Of a DNA stretch of 64,000 nucleotides, positions 1 to 8,754 are shown piece by piece. The position numbers were made by a program, and so were the translations under genes. The stretch's first letter is position 1, and each line of letters opens with the position of its first letter. The stretch is from the NCBI RefSeq assembly GCF_041596335.1, contig NZ_JBFHIT010000022.1, positions 1-64,000 of the forward strand, written 5' to 3'. The stretch is from Mangrovibacterium sp041596335. Lineage in GTDB: Bacteria > Bacteroidota > Bacteroidia > Bacteroidales > Prolixibacteraceae. Under the pieces are notes generated by a model that saw nothing but the letters and a program-made list of their open reading frames with translations, was not told the origin of the DNA and ran no database searches.

Positions 1-74
1 AATGCCCACCAATATTTAGGTTGAAAAATAAGGTTTGTTAACAGCGCTTTTCATCTCTTAACAGGGAGAAGCAG

Positions 75-82
75 TATCTTTG
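75..82 (+). promoter_or_regulatory. -7 promoter box of small RNA copy 1
   Basis: TATCTTTG matches the Bacteroidota -7 consensus TAnnTTTG exactly. The region 40 bases upstream, with TTAAC repeated, is conserved in all three copies. There is no clear TTG at the usual -33 spacing, so the conserved TTAAC may take its place. Confidence 0.65.
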
Positions 83-88
83 AATCAT

Positions 89-175
89 ACAAAAAGCAAA
101 GTAGTTAGTATAGTTTTTTTTCATAGAGATAGGTTTGGTTAAGTTAGAAAAGGATGGATCACCATCCTTTTTTTT
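89..175 (+). ncRNA. Putative small RNA, copy 1
   Basis: Transcription from the TATCTTTG box at 75-82 should start near 89 and end at the terminator 148-175. That terminator has a stem AAAAGGATGG/CCATCCTTTT, a four-base ATCA loop and an eight-T run. The 30-base core before the stem is the best conserved part among the copies and has stop codons in all frames, so a peptide product is unlikely. I do not recognise the family with certainty. Comparison with unassigned Bacteroidetes RNA motifs in Rfam (for example Flavo-1) would be the obvious test. Confidence 0.55.
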
Positions 176-311
176 GTTTGTAGCCGGCCGAATAGTTTGC
201 GGTTTTACTTCTCCACATTCGATCATTGATTTAGTAGAACGCCCACCAATATTTAGGTTGAAAAATAAGGTTTGTTAACAGCGCTTTTCATCTCTTAACA
301 GGGAGAAGCAG

Positions 312-319
312 TATCTTTG
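312..319 (+). promoter_or_regulatory. -7 promoter box of small RNA copy 2
   Basis: A second exact TATCTTTG lies at the same place relative to the terminator as in copy 1. Confidence 0.65.
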
Positions 320-325
320 AATCAT

Positions 326-413
326 ACAAAAAAGCAAAGTAGTTAGTATAGTTTTTTTTCATAGAGATAGGTTTGGTTAAGTTAGAAAAGGATGGGTCGC
401 CATCCTTTTTTTT
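326..413 (+). ncRNA. Putative small RNA, copy 2
   Basis: Near-identical to copy 1 apart from one inserted A and a changed hairpin loop (GTCG instead of ATCA). The stem bases at 386-395 and 400-409 are unchanged. Loop variation with a fixed stem is what selection on RNA structure would give. Confidence 0.55.
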
Positions 414-548
414 GTTTGTAGCCGGCCGATCAATTTCAACATTTTCTGCTACTCATTTCTATTTGATACACTGTGTTTCAAATCAAACACACATCCGTTT
501 TATAACATTTGTTAACATCCCTTTTCATCTCTTAACTGGTAGATGCCT

Positions 549-556
549 TATCTTTG
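549..556 (+). promoter_or_regulatory. -7 promoter box of small RNA copy 3
   Basis: The third TATCTTTG, again preceded by GTTAACA and CTTAAC at matching distances although the surrounding bases have diverged. Confidence 0.6.
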
Positions 557-562
557 TTACAG

Positions 563-651
563 ACATTAAAGCAAAGTAATAAGCATAATTTTTTTCATAG
601 AGATAGGTTTGGTTAAGTTAGAAAAGGGATGGGGCACCATCCTTTTTTTTT
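563..651 (+). ncRNA. Putative small RNA, copy 3 (diverged)
   Basis: The first 35 bases differ from copies 1 and 2, but the core CATAGAGATAGGTTTGG and its continuation to AAGTTAG are identical. The terminator hairpin GGATGG (627-632), loop GGCA, CCATCC (637-642) and a nine-T run follow. It points towards the 3' end of the PUL, whose last gene ends at 914 on the other strand. Confidence 0.55.
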
Positions 652-724
652 GTGCTTATATTTTCCGTTTGTAGTATTTCCGGATGTCGGTAACCTTCAG
701 TAATCCATCTTTTAAGTATTGATT

Positions 725-850
725 TTATGGATTCGGTTGAAGAAAAAAAGTCAACCCGATACGATCCAATTGCGTTGTAGGAACAAAATCGGTGTCGTAG
801 CTTCTAATCTCGTTCAAATACTGAATTGCTCCGTATACTGCTGATCGGTT
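725..850 (-). pseudogene. Possible coding remnant, about 40 codons
   Basis: The stretch 652-913 has no complete gene. On the minus strand one frame is open from 850 to a stop at 725-727 and reads like protein (NRSAVYGAIQYLNEIRSY, later VPTTQLDRIG). It has no start codon and is preceded directly by an in-frame TAA. It may be the broken 3' end of a lost gene. I do not recognise a family. Confidence 0.25.
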
Positions 851-913
851 TTATGCGATTTGTGCAGTGGTTGAGGTACTCTAGGTGAGTGTTCAACAAT
901 TTTCAGGAAGCAA

Positions 914-3454
914 TCATTTTCTGTTGAGGTACTCGTATTTATACAGTCTGAAATCACCGCTCTTTTGAATCTTAAACATGGCTGTCCCCTTGTTGTCGGT
1001 TTTTATAATAAACGTATTTCCTGTAAGTAGATTCGTGATTTTTAGTCTTTTCTTTTCAAGAAAGAGAAGCTGTATTGATTGGCTGTTTTCGTTGTTGTTT
1101 CGTTCGCGGAAAAGCGTAAGATAGCCTACTCTTTTTTGCGGATGAACAGCTTGGAAGCCCGACCATGATTTGTTGTCGGGTTCATTTCCGATGGGATAGA
1201 TGAAGCACTCGTAAAGCTCGTTTCGAAAGGTTTTATAGGCTGCCAAAATGGATTTGATCTGAAGAACAGCATCTGCCGATAAAAACTGGGTTTCCTGAAA
1301 GAAAAGCGGTGTCGACATTAAAGGGATGGCCGTTGCGTAGGCCTGCGAATGTTGCCAGGCGTCGCTCAAGGTTTTGTCAGTCATGGCTACATTTTGTACC
1401 GATCCCTGAAATTTATTCAAATTCGCGTATTTCGAAAGGTGCCACAGGTCGCGTAAAACCAGGTGTGGCACATAAACGACATTGGTCGGCACATCGGTCT
1501 TTCGGTTTTCGAGGAATACCGAGCCATACTCGCGTGCCCAGAAATAGCCATAGCGGGGAGCGTTTTCGGTAACGTCCCAGTTGACGCGTACTTTGTGCTC
1601 GGTAGCTTGAATGAAGTTTCGGATTTTGCCAATGATTTCATCAATTCTGTCGTGTGTTGAAAGGTTTGCGAAGTCGAGTTTGTAAGTCACAAAACCACCA
1701 TGCTTATAGTTGTATATCAGTGCTTCGGGAGTAATTGGCATGGCGGCTCCCCACAATCCTAGTTTTATGTTTTTTGCTTTGGCGCGTTCCACCACATTTC
1801 CCCAGCCGGTTGGGTACCATTCGGTAGAAGGTAACCAGTTTGTATCTTGCCAGCCATCGTCGATTTGCTGGATGTCGATGCCAAGGTTTGCCTGGCAGTC
1901 GATTTCCCGGAGCACGTTTTCTTCTTTAGCCGCCAGTCGGTTTCGGCTCGATCCCCAGGTATTAGCCATGGTGTAAATGTCGAGTTCCGGATTTACAGGA
2001 TAGCGCAACCGGTCGAACGCTTTGATCGCCGCACGTCCGTCATTCTGATTGCCGGAGTAGAGAACAGTCCAGGACGACCAGTACCATTTGTATTCGTCGG
2101 GTGACAAATCTTTGGGATACAAGCTGGTCCCCCGGTTTTCGATTCCATCAGCAGAAACTAGAAAATCACCTGTTTCAACGCCGCGCTGGTTAACACATTT
2201 ATGCGATTCTTTAACCAATGCCAGTCCCTCGTTTTGGTCGGAAACCATCAGTATGCTGGCCCAGTTTATTTTTTCAGTTTTGGCGATCGATCCCGTTATT
2301 TCTTCCTCTTTCAGAAGGGGTGTTTCAGGGGTGTTTCGATGCTGTGTATCGTTGTAATATCCGGCATACACGCGTTTGAACTCCGTTGCGTCAATCGGAA
2401 GAAAGTCGCAACGACCATAAACGGCCAGTGCTGCCTCGTCGGGTTCGTTTCCACAATCGGAGTAGGCTGCAAGTATCCATGGCTCTTTTTTCGCATTTTT
2501 CAATTGTTCTATTCGGTTTTCATCGCCTTCAAACGTTAAATCCGATGCTAATGCATCTGTTTTTTCATTGATCCACAATTCACCAATTATCGTCTCTGTG
2601 TTGTTTGCCGATTCAATTCGTACACGCATCGATCCATCCATGAGTACTTTTGCCGGAATATCGAGAACTATTTCCTTGGGGAATTCCTTTTTGTTGCGAT
2701 AATCGGGAAGGGGAGTGGGGGCGAGAATTTCTTCCGTAGTTTCGCCATCAACGCTCGTCAGAATAATTTTTTGGATGCGATCTTTACCTTCAAAATCCCA
2801 CCAGCTTAATCCCAATTGGTACAATTTGTTCTTGTTCAGTCCAAAAACCTGGTATTCTATTTCTTTTGGAGATACGACCCAAGCCGATTGCCATATTTTT
2901 CCGACTCCGGCAGCGGCATAGCTGTGTACTTTTTTGCCTGAATTTAGTTGAAAGCGGATCCCTTCATTGTTTTCAATTGGGATATCGCCAAGCATCGAAT
3001 CGGTAGCTTTCCCTTTAATCCAGACCTGAGTGCGCAAACCGGGCGCATTGGGATATGCCCAGATGTGGTATTTAATGCGTGTTTGTGTGGCAGGATAGTC
3101 AAATTCGGCAACTGTTTCGAGATATTCCGATGTGAATCCTTCGTCGTTCCCGAGCTGCGATGAGACCTGAATAAGCTTACATTCTGAGCTGTCGGCAAGC
3201 AATCCCTCGTAGTTCCAGTCGCATTTTATGGCTGGGCTATTTACCCATTGTTTGCCGGTTTCAAGGTTTTTCAAATCTGTTGTAACCAATCCGGAGGAAG
3301 TAACTTTCCATGTTCGTTCAACTTTGCCGGTTGAAACAACCAGTTTGTTGTTGGAAAAAGAAACGGTAGCCGATCCAAGTTTCTCCTGAATTACCTGTTG
3401 TGAAAATACAAAGCTGGGCAATGTAACGAATAATAAAAGTAGTGTCGTTTTCAT
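914..3454 (-). CDS. GH36-like (clan GH-D) glycoside hydrolase, secreted
   Basis: An 846-residue protein with a signal peptide ending near FSQ (residues 1-19), a long N-terminal beta-rich region (about 20-480) and a catalytic barrel with TMANTWGSSRNR, DIQQIDDGWQ (about 528-537) and YKLDFANL. The Asp of KLDF (D594) is the expected GH27/GH36 nucleophile. A second conserved block, VNWDVTENAPRYGYF, holds D627, a candidate acid/base. Enzymes of this clan are retaining alpha-galactosidases or alpha-N-acetylgalactosaminidases, so removal of alpha-linked galactose-type sugars is likely. It is the last gene of the PUL. The exact subfamily is unclear, because the N-terminal half is longer than in simple melibiases. 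Confidence 0.75.
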   Translation of the reverse strand: MKTTLLLLFVTLPSFVFSQQVIQEKLGSATVSFSNNKLVVSTGKVERTWKVTSSGLVTTDLKNLETGKQWVNSPAIKCDWNYEGLLADSSECKLIQVSSQLGNDEGFTSEYLETVAEFDYPATQTRIKYHIWAYPNAPGLRTQVWIKGKATDSMLGDIPIENNEGIRFQLNSGKKVHSYAAAGVGKIWQSAWVVSPKEIEYQVFGLNKNKLYQLGLSWWDFEGKDRIQKIILTSVDGETTEEILAPTPLPDYRNKKEFPKEIVLDIPAKVLMDGSMRVRIESANNTETIIGELWINEKTDALASDLTFEGDENRIEQLKNAKKEPWILAAYSDCGNEPDEAALAVYGRCDFLPIDATEFKRVYAGYYNDTQHRNTPETPLLKEEEITGSIAKTEKINWASILMVSDQNEGLALVKESHKCVNQRGVETGDFLVSADGIENRGTSLYPKDLSPDEYKWYWSSWTVLYSGNQNDGRAAIKAFDRLRYPVNPELDIYTMANTWGSSRNRLAAKEENVLREIDCQANLGIDIQQIDDGWQDTNWLPSTEWYPTGWGNVVERAKAKNIKLGLWGAAMPITPEALIYNYKHGGFVTYKLDFANLSTHDRIDEIIGKIRNFIQATEHKVRVNWDVTENAPRYGYFWAREYGSVFLENRKTDVPTNVVYVPHLVLRDLWHLSKYANLNKFQGSVQNVAMTDKTLSDAWQHSQAYATAIPLMSTPLFFQETQFLSADAVLQIKSILAAYKTFRNELYECFIYPIGNEPDNKSWSGFQAVHPQKRVGYLTLFRERNNNENSQSIQLLFLEKKRLKITNLLTGNTFIIKTDNKGTAMFKIQKSGDFRLYKYEYLNRK

Positions 3455-3528
3455 TTTACGGAGTCGGTTCGGTTTAAATCAGTTTCTTCTTTTTCCAATG
3501 ATTGCCATTAATTAGTTATCTCTGGCTA

Positions 3529-5040
3529 TTATGCTTTTATGAACTTCAGTATTTTACCGTCGGTCGTTTTAAGAATATAGATTCCTGTATTTAGGTTCGC
3601 AACATTTAACTGAGTTGTTTCCCCTTCCAATATTTTTTCGCCATTCAGATTATAAACCGCATAGGTTGAGCCTGCTTGAAGACCAAAAATCGATAAAATG
3701 TCGGAAACAGGATTGGGGAAAACGAAAATGGTTGAAGTTGACGATACCGAAGTTGTGCCGGTTACCGTACCTAAATTGAATGTAAACGAAGTGATTGAAC
3801 GAGCAGGTAAATTCAATTCAAATTTTGTGTCGCTAATCAGATTCGCCGAGCCCGAGTTCCCAATAGTTGCTGATTCGTCTGTCCATTGTTTGAACGCGAC
3901 AGTTCCATTAATGGTTCCCGAGTTCAGGTTGAAACCATAATTTGGATAGTCAAGCGTTTCGCTCATGTTGATGGCATAAACCGTAATTTGATCTCCTTTT
4001 CGGAACGCACGGGTCTGTAATTTTCCGAGTGTGGAGATGTCGCGTCCGTCAATGTCGTCCATGTCGATCGGTTGTGAATCCAGAAGAGGAACTGTGGCAT
4101 TCCGCATCATGTAACCACGATGTGAGGTTAACTCATAGTTCCACCACATCACGCCACTCATTCCTAAATCAGTCTGATCCCAAAGGGCACACATGGCTTG
4201 CTCGGCAATCGCCAGCTGGTCTTGTTCAGACTTGTTATCCCAGTGAGGTTCGGTAGACCAAAACGGTTTGTCGCCGGCGTAGCTCAGGTCGGTAATCAAC
4301 TTCGATTTTGGTCGGTACTGTGGGTAATAGTGAGTGCCATACAGATCAATTCTGTCGAGCCAATCGTTTTCGCTTAACGTCTTCATCCAGTCGTTTTTGT
4401 TGGGGCCATAATCTTCGTGTCCAATAATGAGCGGCATGGTGAACTGATCGGATACCGAAAATGCTTTCAGAAAGTCGACCGTTTCTTTATGTTTTTGTGG
4501 CGTCATATTTCCTTCATTGTAGACGCGTTCATTGTCGATTCCCAGTACATCAATTTCGATTCCTTTTGAATTCATGTACCTAATGAAATCGGCCAACAAA
4601 GTGGCGTATTGTTCAGGGATGATTCCATCCTCATCTTTCACCCAGTCGGGGAATGAGTCTTGTCCTTCGAGTTTTTTGCTGGCGAATATTGTTAATCCGG
4701 AGGTGCCTCGTGTTGTTTTTGCCAGATTGATGGATGAGATGAGGCCGGTATATTCCGACTCCACAACCACACCTGCCGAGGGGTGAGCCGGTTTCGAGTT
4801 GTTTCCGTAGATTGAAATCCGAACACCGTTCATGCCATCGGTAACAAACAAATCGTTGGCTTTCGATTCGCTATTGACAGCTCCGGCCCATTGTTTCAGA
4901 TCGTAAAAAAAAGCATCAATGAGGGTTCCTTTTTCTTCAGGATAGATTATTGCGTCGCCCCCGGTTTGAGCCCGGATTTGGTTTGAAAACAGAGCAAGAA
5001 GAAGAAACAGGAAACAAAGATTAGTTGGAATTGATTTCAT
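3529..5040 (-). CDS. Clan GH-A glycoside hydrolase (GH30-like) with T9SS tail
   Basis: A 503-residue protein with a signal peptide ending at IRAQ. The (beta/alpha)8 fold is suggested by LGIDNERVYNEG, where E171 would be the acid/base, THYYPQYRP, and FWSTEPHW, where E264 would be the nucleophile. An all-beta part follows (about 345-425). Residues about 435-503 are a type A C-terminal sorting domain (FPNPVSDILSI, YNLNGEKIL, LNTGIYILK), so it should leave the cell through type IX secretion. It is the only protein here with such a tail and therefore the best candidate for the first cut of intact polymer. GH30 is my best guess, but GH39- or GH86-related families are possible. Confidence 0.65.
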   Translation of the reverse strand: MKSIPTNLCFLFLLLALFSNQIRAQTGGDAIIYPEEKGTLIDAFFYDLKQWAGAVNSESKANDLFVTDGMNGVRISIYGNNSKPAHPSAGVVVESEYTGLISSINLAKTTRGTSGLTIFASKKLEGQDSFPDWVKDEDGIIPEQYATLLADFIRYMNSKGIEIDVLGIDNERVYNEGNMTPQKHKETVDFLKAFSVSDQFTMPLIIGHEDYGPNKNDWMKTLSENDWLDRIDLYGTHYYPQYRPKSKLITDLSYAGDKPFWSTEPHWDNKSEQDQLAIAEQAMCALWDQTDLGMSGVMWWNYELTSHRGYMMRNATVPLLDSQPIDMDDIDGRDISTLGKLQTRAFRKGDQITVYAINMSETLDYPNYGFNLNSGTINGTVAFKQWTDESATIGNSGSANLISDTKFELNLPARSITSFTFNLGTVTGTTSVSSTSTIFVFPNPVSDILSIFGLQAGSTYAVYNLNGEKILEGETTQLNVANLNTGIYILKTTDGKILKFIKA

Positions 5041-5192
5041 TTTGAAAACGAAAGTTGGTTAGTTTCCTGCAAGTTTAGAGAAATTGCCGCCAGACTTCTG
5101 TGAGAAATTAGTCAATCGATCGGAGATATCGTTCAAAAACAGGTCTAACTATAATCGGAGCACGAATGATTAGATGATTCGACTGAAATTTT

Positions 5193-5251
5193 AGAGTCAG
5201 TTCATTTCAGTAAGACTTCAGGCGAAGCCTAACTAAAATAGAACTGACTCT
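5193..5251. repeat. 59-base imperfect palindrome in a 374-base intergenic gap
   Basis: AGAGTCAGTTC (5193-5203) pairs with GAACTGACTCT (5241-5251). Inside are ATTT/AAAT, AGT/ACT and a small apical hairpin AGGC-GAA-GCCT (5219-5230). No T run follows on either strand, so it is not a typical terminator. A REP-like repeat or an mRNA-processing structure are alternatives. I see nothing else structured in 5041-5414 apart from the possible sulfatase tail at 5353-5415. Confidence 0.6.
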
Positions 5252-5414
5252 TGTATGCGCTATTCAAAAAGCTGCACGTCAATGTTGGGGCGTTTTCCCC
5301 TGCTGCGAACCATTGGATATGAAGCTGTAGTCGAAAACACCGATATCTCAGGCTAAAGTTTCTTCTTGTTGACGATGTTTTTGTCGACTACCAGTGGGTT
5401 TTTACGCTGCGAGA

Positions 5415-6926
5415 TTAATGTTGTGTCCGTTTCACGTTACTCAGATCAACACCTTTAAAATACCGCTCTAAAATATACTCCGGCTGTTTGTCATCTGGTC
5501 TTTGTTTAAGCTTCGTATAGTCGTATTCAAGCGGAAGTACTGTTTTCGGATTCATTGTCGCCGTGTCATCTGTGAGGGTTTGCCATTCGTTCATCATTGC
5601 CGCTAGTTCGCTTATTTTGGCTTTGTTTTCGGGAAGTTCAGCCAGATTGTTAATCTCTAAAGGATCTGTTTTTAGGTTGAATAACTGCGTGTAATTACGC
5701 TGAGGGTAGCGAATTAATTTCCATTCGGGAGTTCGAACAGCTCGTACTGTGTTTCGGTAAACCGTATAGATTGAACTCCTGACTTCGTTCTTTTTCCCTC
5801 TGATGACAGGAGCAAGGTCTTTCCCATCAACGTTTTCCGGTTGGGGTAATTCGCACAGATCTGTCAAGGTAGGAAAGAGGTCGTAAAGGTAAACCAAGGC
5901 ATCGCGCACTTCATTTTTAGGAAGGTTCGGGCCAGTAATAATGAGTGGCACCTTCATGCTGTGTTCATATAAGTCTTGCTTGCCTACAAGTCCATGACTA
6001 CCAATAGCTAATCCATTGTCGGCGGCATAAACGATAATGGTATTTTCGAATAAGCCTTTTGTTTTCAATGTTTCAATGATGTCGCCAATACGGCTGTCCA
6101 AATGGCTGATCAGAGCGTAGTAGTCGGATAGTGATTTCTGAATCATTTCCGGAGTTCGGGGCCAGGGAACCAGCGTTTCGTCCCGAACATTCATATTGTC
6201 GAAAGCAAACGGATGCAGCGCTTTAAAGTTGCCGGGAAGTGGGATTGAGCCATCGGGATACATGCCAATGTAATCTTCGCGGGGCGACCGGGGATCGTGT
6301 GGAGCGGTAAACGCCACATAGCAGAAGAAGGGCTTTTCGCGTGTTCCGCTCGCGTAATCGGTGAGATAGTTTATCGTCGCGTCAACAAATAAATCGGTTG
6401 AGTACCCATTTTTTACAGGTTCGGATAGTTTCCGATCCGGGCCCAAGGTTCGACACGGCACATTGTAGTGATCGGCCATACCGCCAATAAACACGTTGTC
6501 GCCCTTCTGAAAACTTGCTTCAAACGCTTCGGCTTCGTTGTGCCACTTGCCAGTGCCAAAAGTTTCGTAGCCGTTATCGGCAAAATGCATCGGCATCGTG
6601 TGAATTCCGTTTAGTTTATCGTAAACATGGAACAGGCTCTTTCCGCTCATGAGCATAGCACGGCTTGGCGCGCAAATAGCTCCATGATGGCCACCCATGA
6701 CATAACTGTTTGTAAAGCGAACACCATTTTTGGCGATCTGGTCGATGTTGGGTGTCTGAATATACGTATTACCCGAGCAGCCAAGTGCATCGGCCCGTTG
6801 ATCATCGGCAAAAAGAAACAGGATGTTGACTTTGTTTTTTTCTTTTGCAGCTGCTTTTGCTGTATTGAAATTTGCGACTGTTCCTGCAAGCAGGAGAGCA
6901 GACAATGGGAAAATTGAATAGTTCAT
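5415..6926 (-). CDS. S1 sulfatase 1
   Basis: A 503-residue secreted sulfatase with signal peptide 1-25 (cut near AKA). Metal-site start FLFADDQ, formylglycine site CAPSR with C85, then GTGKWHN, FTAPHDPR and AADNG, in the order usual for S1 arylsulfatases. GSHGLVGKQ after ADNG resembles iduronate/choline-sulfatase-type branches more than the plain arylsulfatase A type. The frame stops after SNVKRTQH. A neighbouring frame (+2) then stays open for about 20 codons with protein-like content to a TAG at 5353, so a small frameshift may have cut the C-terminus. It is first in a run of six sulfatases. Substrate unknown. Confidence 0.9.
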   Translation of the reverse strand: MNYSIFPLSALLLAGTVANFNTAKAAAKEKNKVNILFLFADDQRADALGCSGNTYIQTPNIDQIAKNGVRFTNSYVMGGHHGAICAPSRAMLMSGKSLFHVYDKLNGIHTMPMHFADNGYETFGTGKWHNEAEAFEASFQKGDNVFIGGMADHYNVPCRTLGPDRKLSEPVKNGYSTDLFVDATINYLTDYASGTREKPFFCYVAFTAPHDPRSPREDYIGMYPDGSIPLPGNFKALHPFAFDNMNVRDETLVPWPRTPEMIQKSLSDYYALISHLDSRIGDIIETLKTKGLFENTIIVYAADNGLAIGSHGLVGKQDLYEHSMKVPLIITGPNLPKNEVRDALVYLYDLFPTLTDLCELPQPENVDGKDLAPVIRGKKNEVRSSIYTVYRNTVRAVRTPEWKLIRYPQRNYTQLFNLKTDPLEINNLAELPENKAKISELAAMMNEWQTLTDDTATMNPKTVLPLEYDYTKLKQRPDDKQPEYILERYFKGVDLSNVKRTQH

Positions 6927-7139
6927 TTCAACTATGTTTGGATTATTGGTTACTAATTAAATTAATCGGTTCATTTGCAGCACCCGGCATTAATGTTTTG
7001 CGCAAAGGTCGGTGGTTTGTTCTCCGGTTGTTGTGCGACCTGGTTTTTGTTGGTATCATAAATACTTGCCAATAGAATTATGCCCCAGTGTTCAAAGCCT
7101 GACTTTTATGGCTCGTTTCAACAAGCAATTTTAGTCATT

Positions 7140-8630
7140 TTAATACTTCAAAATTGAAGCTGGTGGCAATGGAACTTTGTTTTCTCGGCGCCAGGTTGTA
7201 AGTTCATCCAATAAACTTTTTGCAACTGTTTTATTCACTTCCGCAAGGTTTTTACTTTCTTTCAGGTCATCTTCGAGCTTGTACAATTCTACTTTTCCAT
7301 CATTCAGAAACTGGATCAGCTTCCATTTTCCTTTGCGGATAATGGAGCAGGGTGGGTCTATGTAAGTGCTGGCGATGTGCCAGAATAAAGGTCGCTCCTT
7401 CATTGTTTTTCCTTTCAATAAGGGCATTAAGCTGTTGCCATCTAATGTTCCGGTGTAATCCCGAATATCTGCCAGTTCCAAAAAGGTAGGAAAATAATCC
7501 ATTCCGCTAATGGGAACGTTTGTGATACCTGCCTTCACTTTTTCGGGCCAATTGATAAATGCCGGAACCCGAATCCCTCCTTCGTAAACACTTCCTTTAG
7601 CACCACGCAAAGCATTCGAATGGCTTGTTAACCCGTTGAATCCATTGTCAGAAGTGAATATTACAATCGTATTTTTATGTAATCCTGCCTGATCCAGATA
7701 ATCAAAAATACGTTTTACATTTTCATCAATGGAGGCGATCATAGTGGCGTATCCGGCAATCTCTTCACGGTTCTTTTGTCCTCCCTGCCCGGTGATCGAA
7801 TCAGGAGCTTTCGCCATAAATTTCTGATACCCTTCTTTACTCCTTGGAACTATTGGACGATGTGGCGCATAAAAATGAAGGTTCACAAAAAAAGGTTCTT
7901 CTTTATTACGTTGAATAAAATCGATCGCTTCGTCTGTTAGTCTGTCAGTCAGCCACTCATCATCTGGCTTGTCGTCGATAAATGGATTCTTAAAAGGAGC
8001 TTTGTAACCGCCACTTTCCGATTTGTAGCCTTCCGGATAACCGCGGGCCGGATCGCCCCACCAGGTTCCACCTACGTTTTCGTGAAACCCACGACCTTCG
8101 GGATAATACTGCCGGTATTCCTGTTGGTGTTTTTCAACCCAACTGAAATCACCATTGTCAGGCTGAGTCAGTTTTTGTTTGAAGGGATACTCTTTCTCCC
8201 GATCCGGGTTTGGCCCAACAATGTGCCATTTTCCCAGGTGGATCAATTTATACCCAGCTTCATTCAAAGGCTCGGCATACACCGGGTGTTCATGCCCGAC
8301 GGTCCAGCGAGAGAAAATATTGCTTTGATCATCGCCTTTTTCCAACACAGGAACCGTATAGACGCCCGTGCGGAAGGACTGACGCCCGGTAAGTAATGCG
8401 GTTCTGGATGGCGAACAGGTTGGATACATATAAGCATTTGTAAAAACAAGGCTTTCGTTCGCCAGCTTGTCCAGATTTGGCGTTTCGAACCATTTACTTC
8501 CCATAAAGCCAACATCCTGCCATCCCAAATCGTCAGCCATGATAAAAATGATGTTTGGTTTTTTGGATTGTGAAAAAGAGAGTGATACACTAAAACAAAA
8601 ATAGAATAGGGTTATTATCTTGTTTTTCAT
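7140..8630 (-). CDS. S1 sulfatase 2
   Basis: A 496-residue secreted sulfatase. The open frame extends 34 codons upstream, but those codons run into the 90-bp repeat. ATG at 8630 gives a good signal peptide (MKNKIITLFYF...SFSQ), so I use it. Motifs: FIMADDLGWQD, CSPSR with C72, LGKWHIVG, FYAPHRP, TSDNGFNG, and KGSVYEGGIRVP near the end of the catalytic half. The C-terminal third has the usual sulfatase subdomain (KGKWKLIQF, YKLEDDLKE). Its promoter region was disrupted or replaced by the GxxExxY insertion just upstream. Confidence 0.9.
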   Translation of the reverse strand: MKNKIITLFYFCFSVSLSFSQSKKPNIIFIMADDLGWQDVGFMGSKWFETPNLDKLANESLVFTNAYMYPTCSPSRTALLTGRQSFRTGVYTVPVLEKGDDQSNIFSRWTVGHEHPVYAEPLNEAGYKLIHLGKWHIVGPNPDREKEYPFKQKLTQPDNGDFSWVEKHQQEYRQYYPEGRGFHENVGGTWWGDPARGYPEGYKSESGGYKAPFKNPFIDDKPDDEWLTDRLTDEAIDFIQRNKEEPFFVNLHFYAPHRPIVPRSKEGYQKFMAKAPDSITGQGGQKNREEIAGYATMIASIDENVKRIFDYLDQAGLHKNTIVIFTSDNGFNGLTSHSNALRGAKGSVYEGGIRVPAFINWPEKVKAGITNVPISGMDYFPTFLELADIRDYTGTLDGNSLMPLLKGKTMKERPLFWHIASTYIDPPCSIIRKGKWKLIQFLNDGKVELYKLEDDLKESKNLAEVNKTVAKSLLDELTTWRRENKVPLPPASILKY

Positions 8631-8652
8631 TCGTTTATATTTTGTTTTTTTT

Positions 8653-8742
8653 GTGAATCTCTGTGCTTTCTTTGTGACCCTTTGTGAAACAGCTATGACA
8701 CAAAGTTGCACAAAGAAGTCACAAAGTTGCACAAAGCCAATA
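8653..8742. repeat. Left 90-bp direct repeat of the GxxExxY cassette
   Basis: This 90-base block matches 9141-9230 at about 84 of 90 positions. It contains CTTTGTG twice followed by CACAAAG four times, so each copy can also fold into a hairpin. It sits between the sulfatase 2 start codon and the GxxExxY stop codon. Confidence 0.85.
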
Positions 8743-8754
8743 GGTTACTTCAGA

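Larger units (their letters stand above)
4..651 (+). repeat. Tandem triplicated small-RNA module
   Basis: The block 4-190 recurs at 241-428 with a period of 237 bases and only a few differences, including one extra A. A more diverged third copy spans about 508-651. All three keep the same order: a GTTAACA and TTAAC upstream region, a TATCTTTG box, an A/T-rich stretch, a 30-base conserved core (CATAGAGATAGG...AAGTTAG) and a GGATGG hairpin with a T run. The spacers between copies are unrelated. Copies 1 and 2 must be a recent duplication and copy 3 an older one. No transposase or CRISPR feature is present. Confidence 0.9.

Noticed and set aside
373..579. A 68-codon plus-strand frame across sRNA copy 2 and its spacer
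   Set aside because: It begins without ATG inside the sRNA core and runs through the terminator hairpin; the other copies do not keep it.
1..660. Regular repeats as a CRISPR array or insertion-sequence ends
   Set aside because: Units are about 237 bases with a promoter and a terminator in each; there are no short repeats with unique spacers and no transposase frame.
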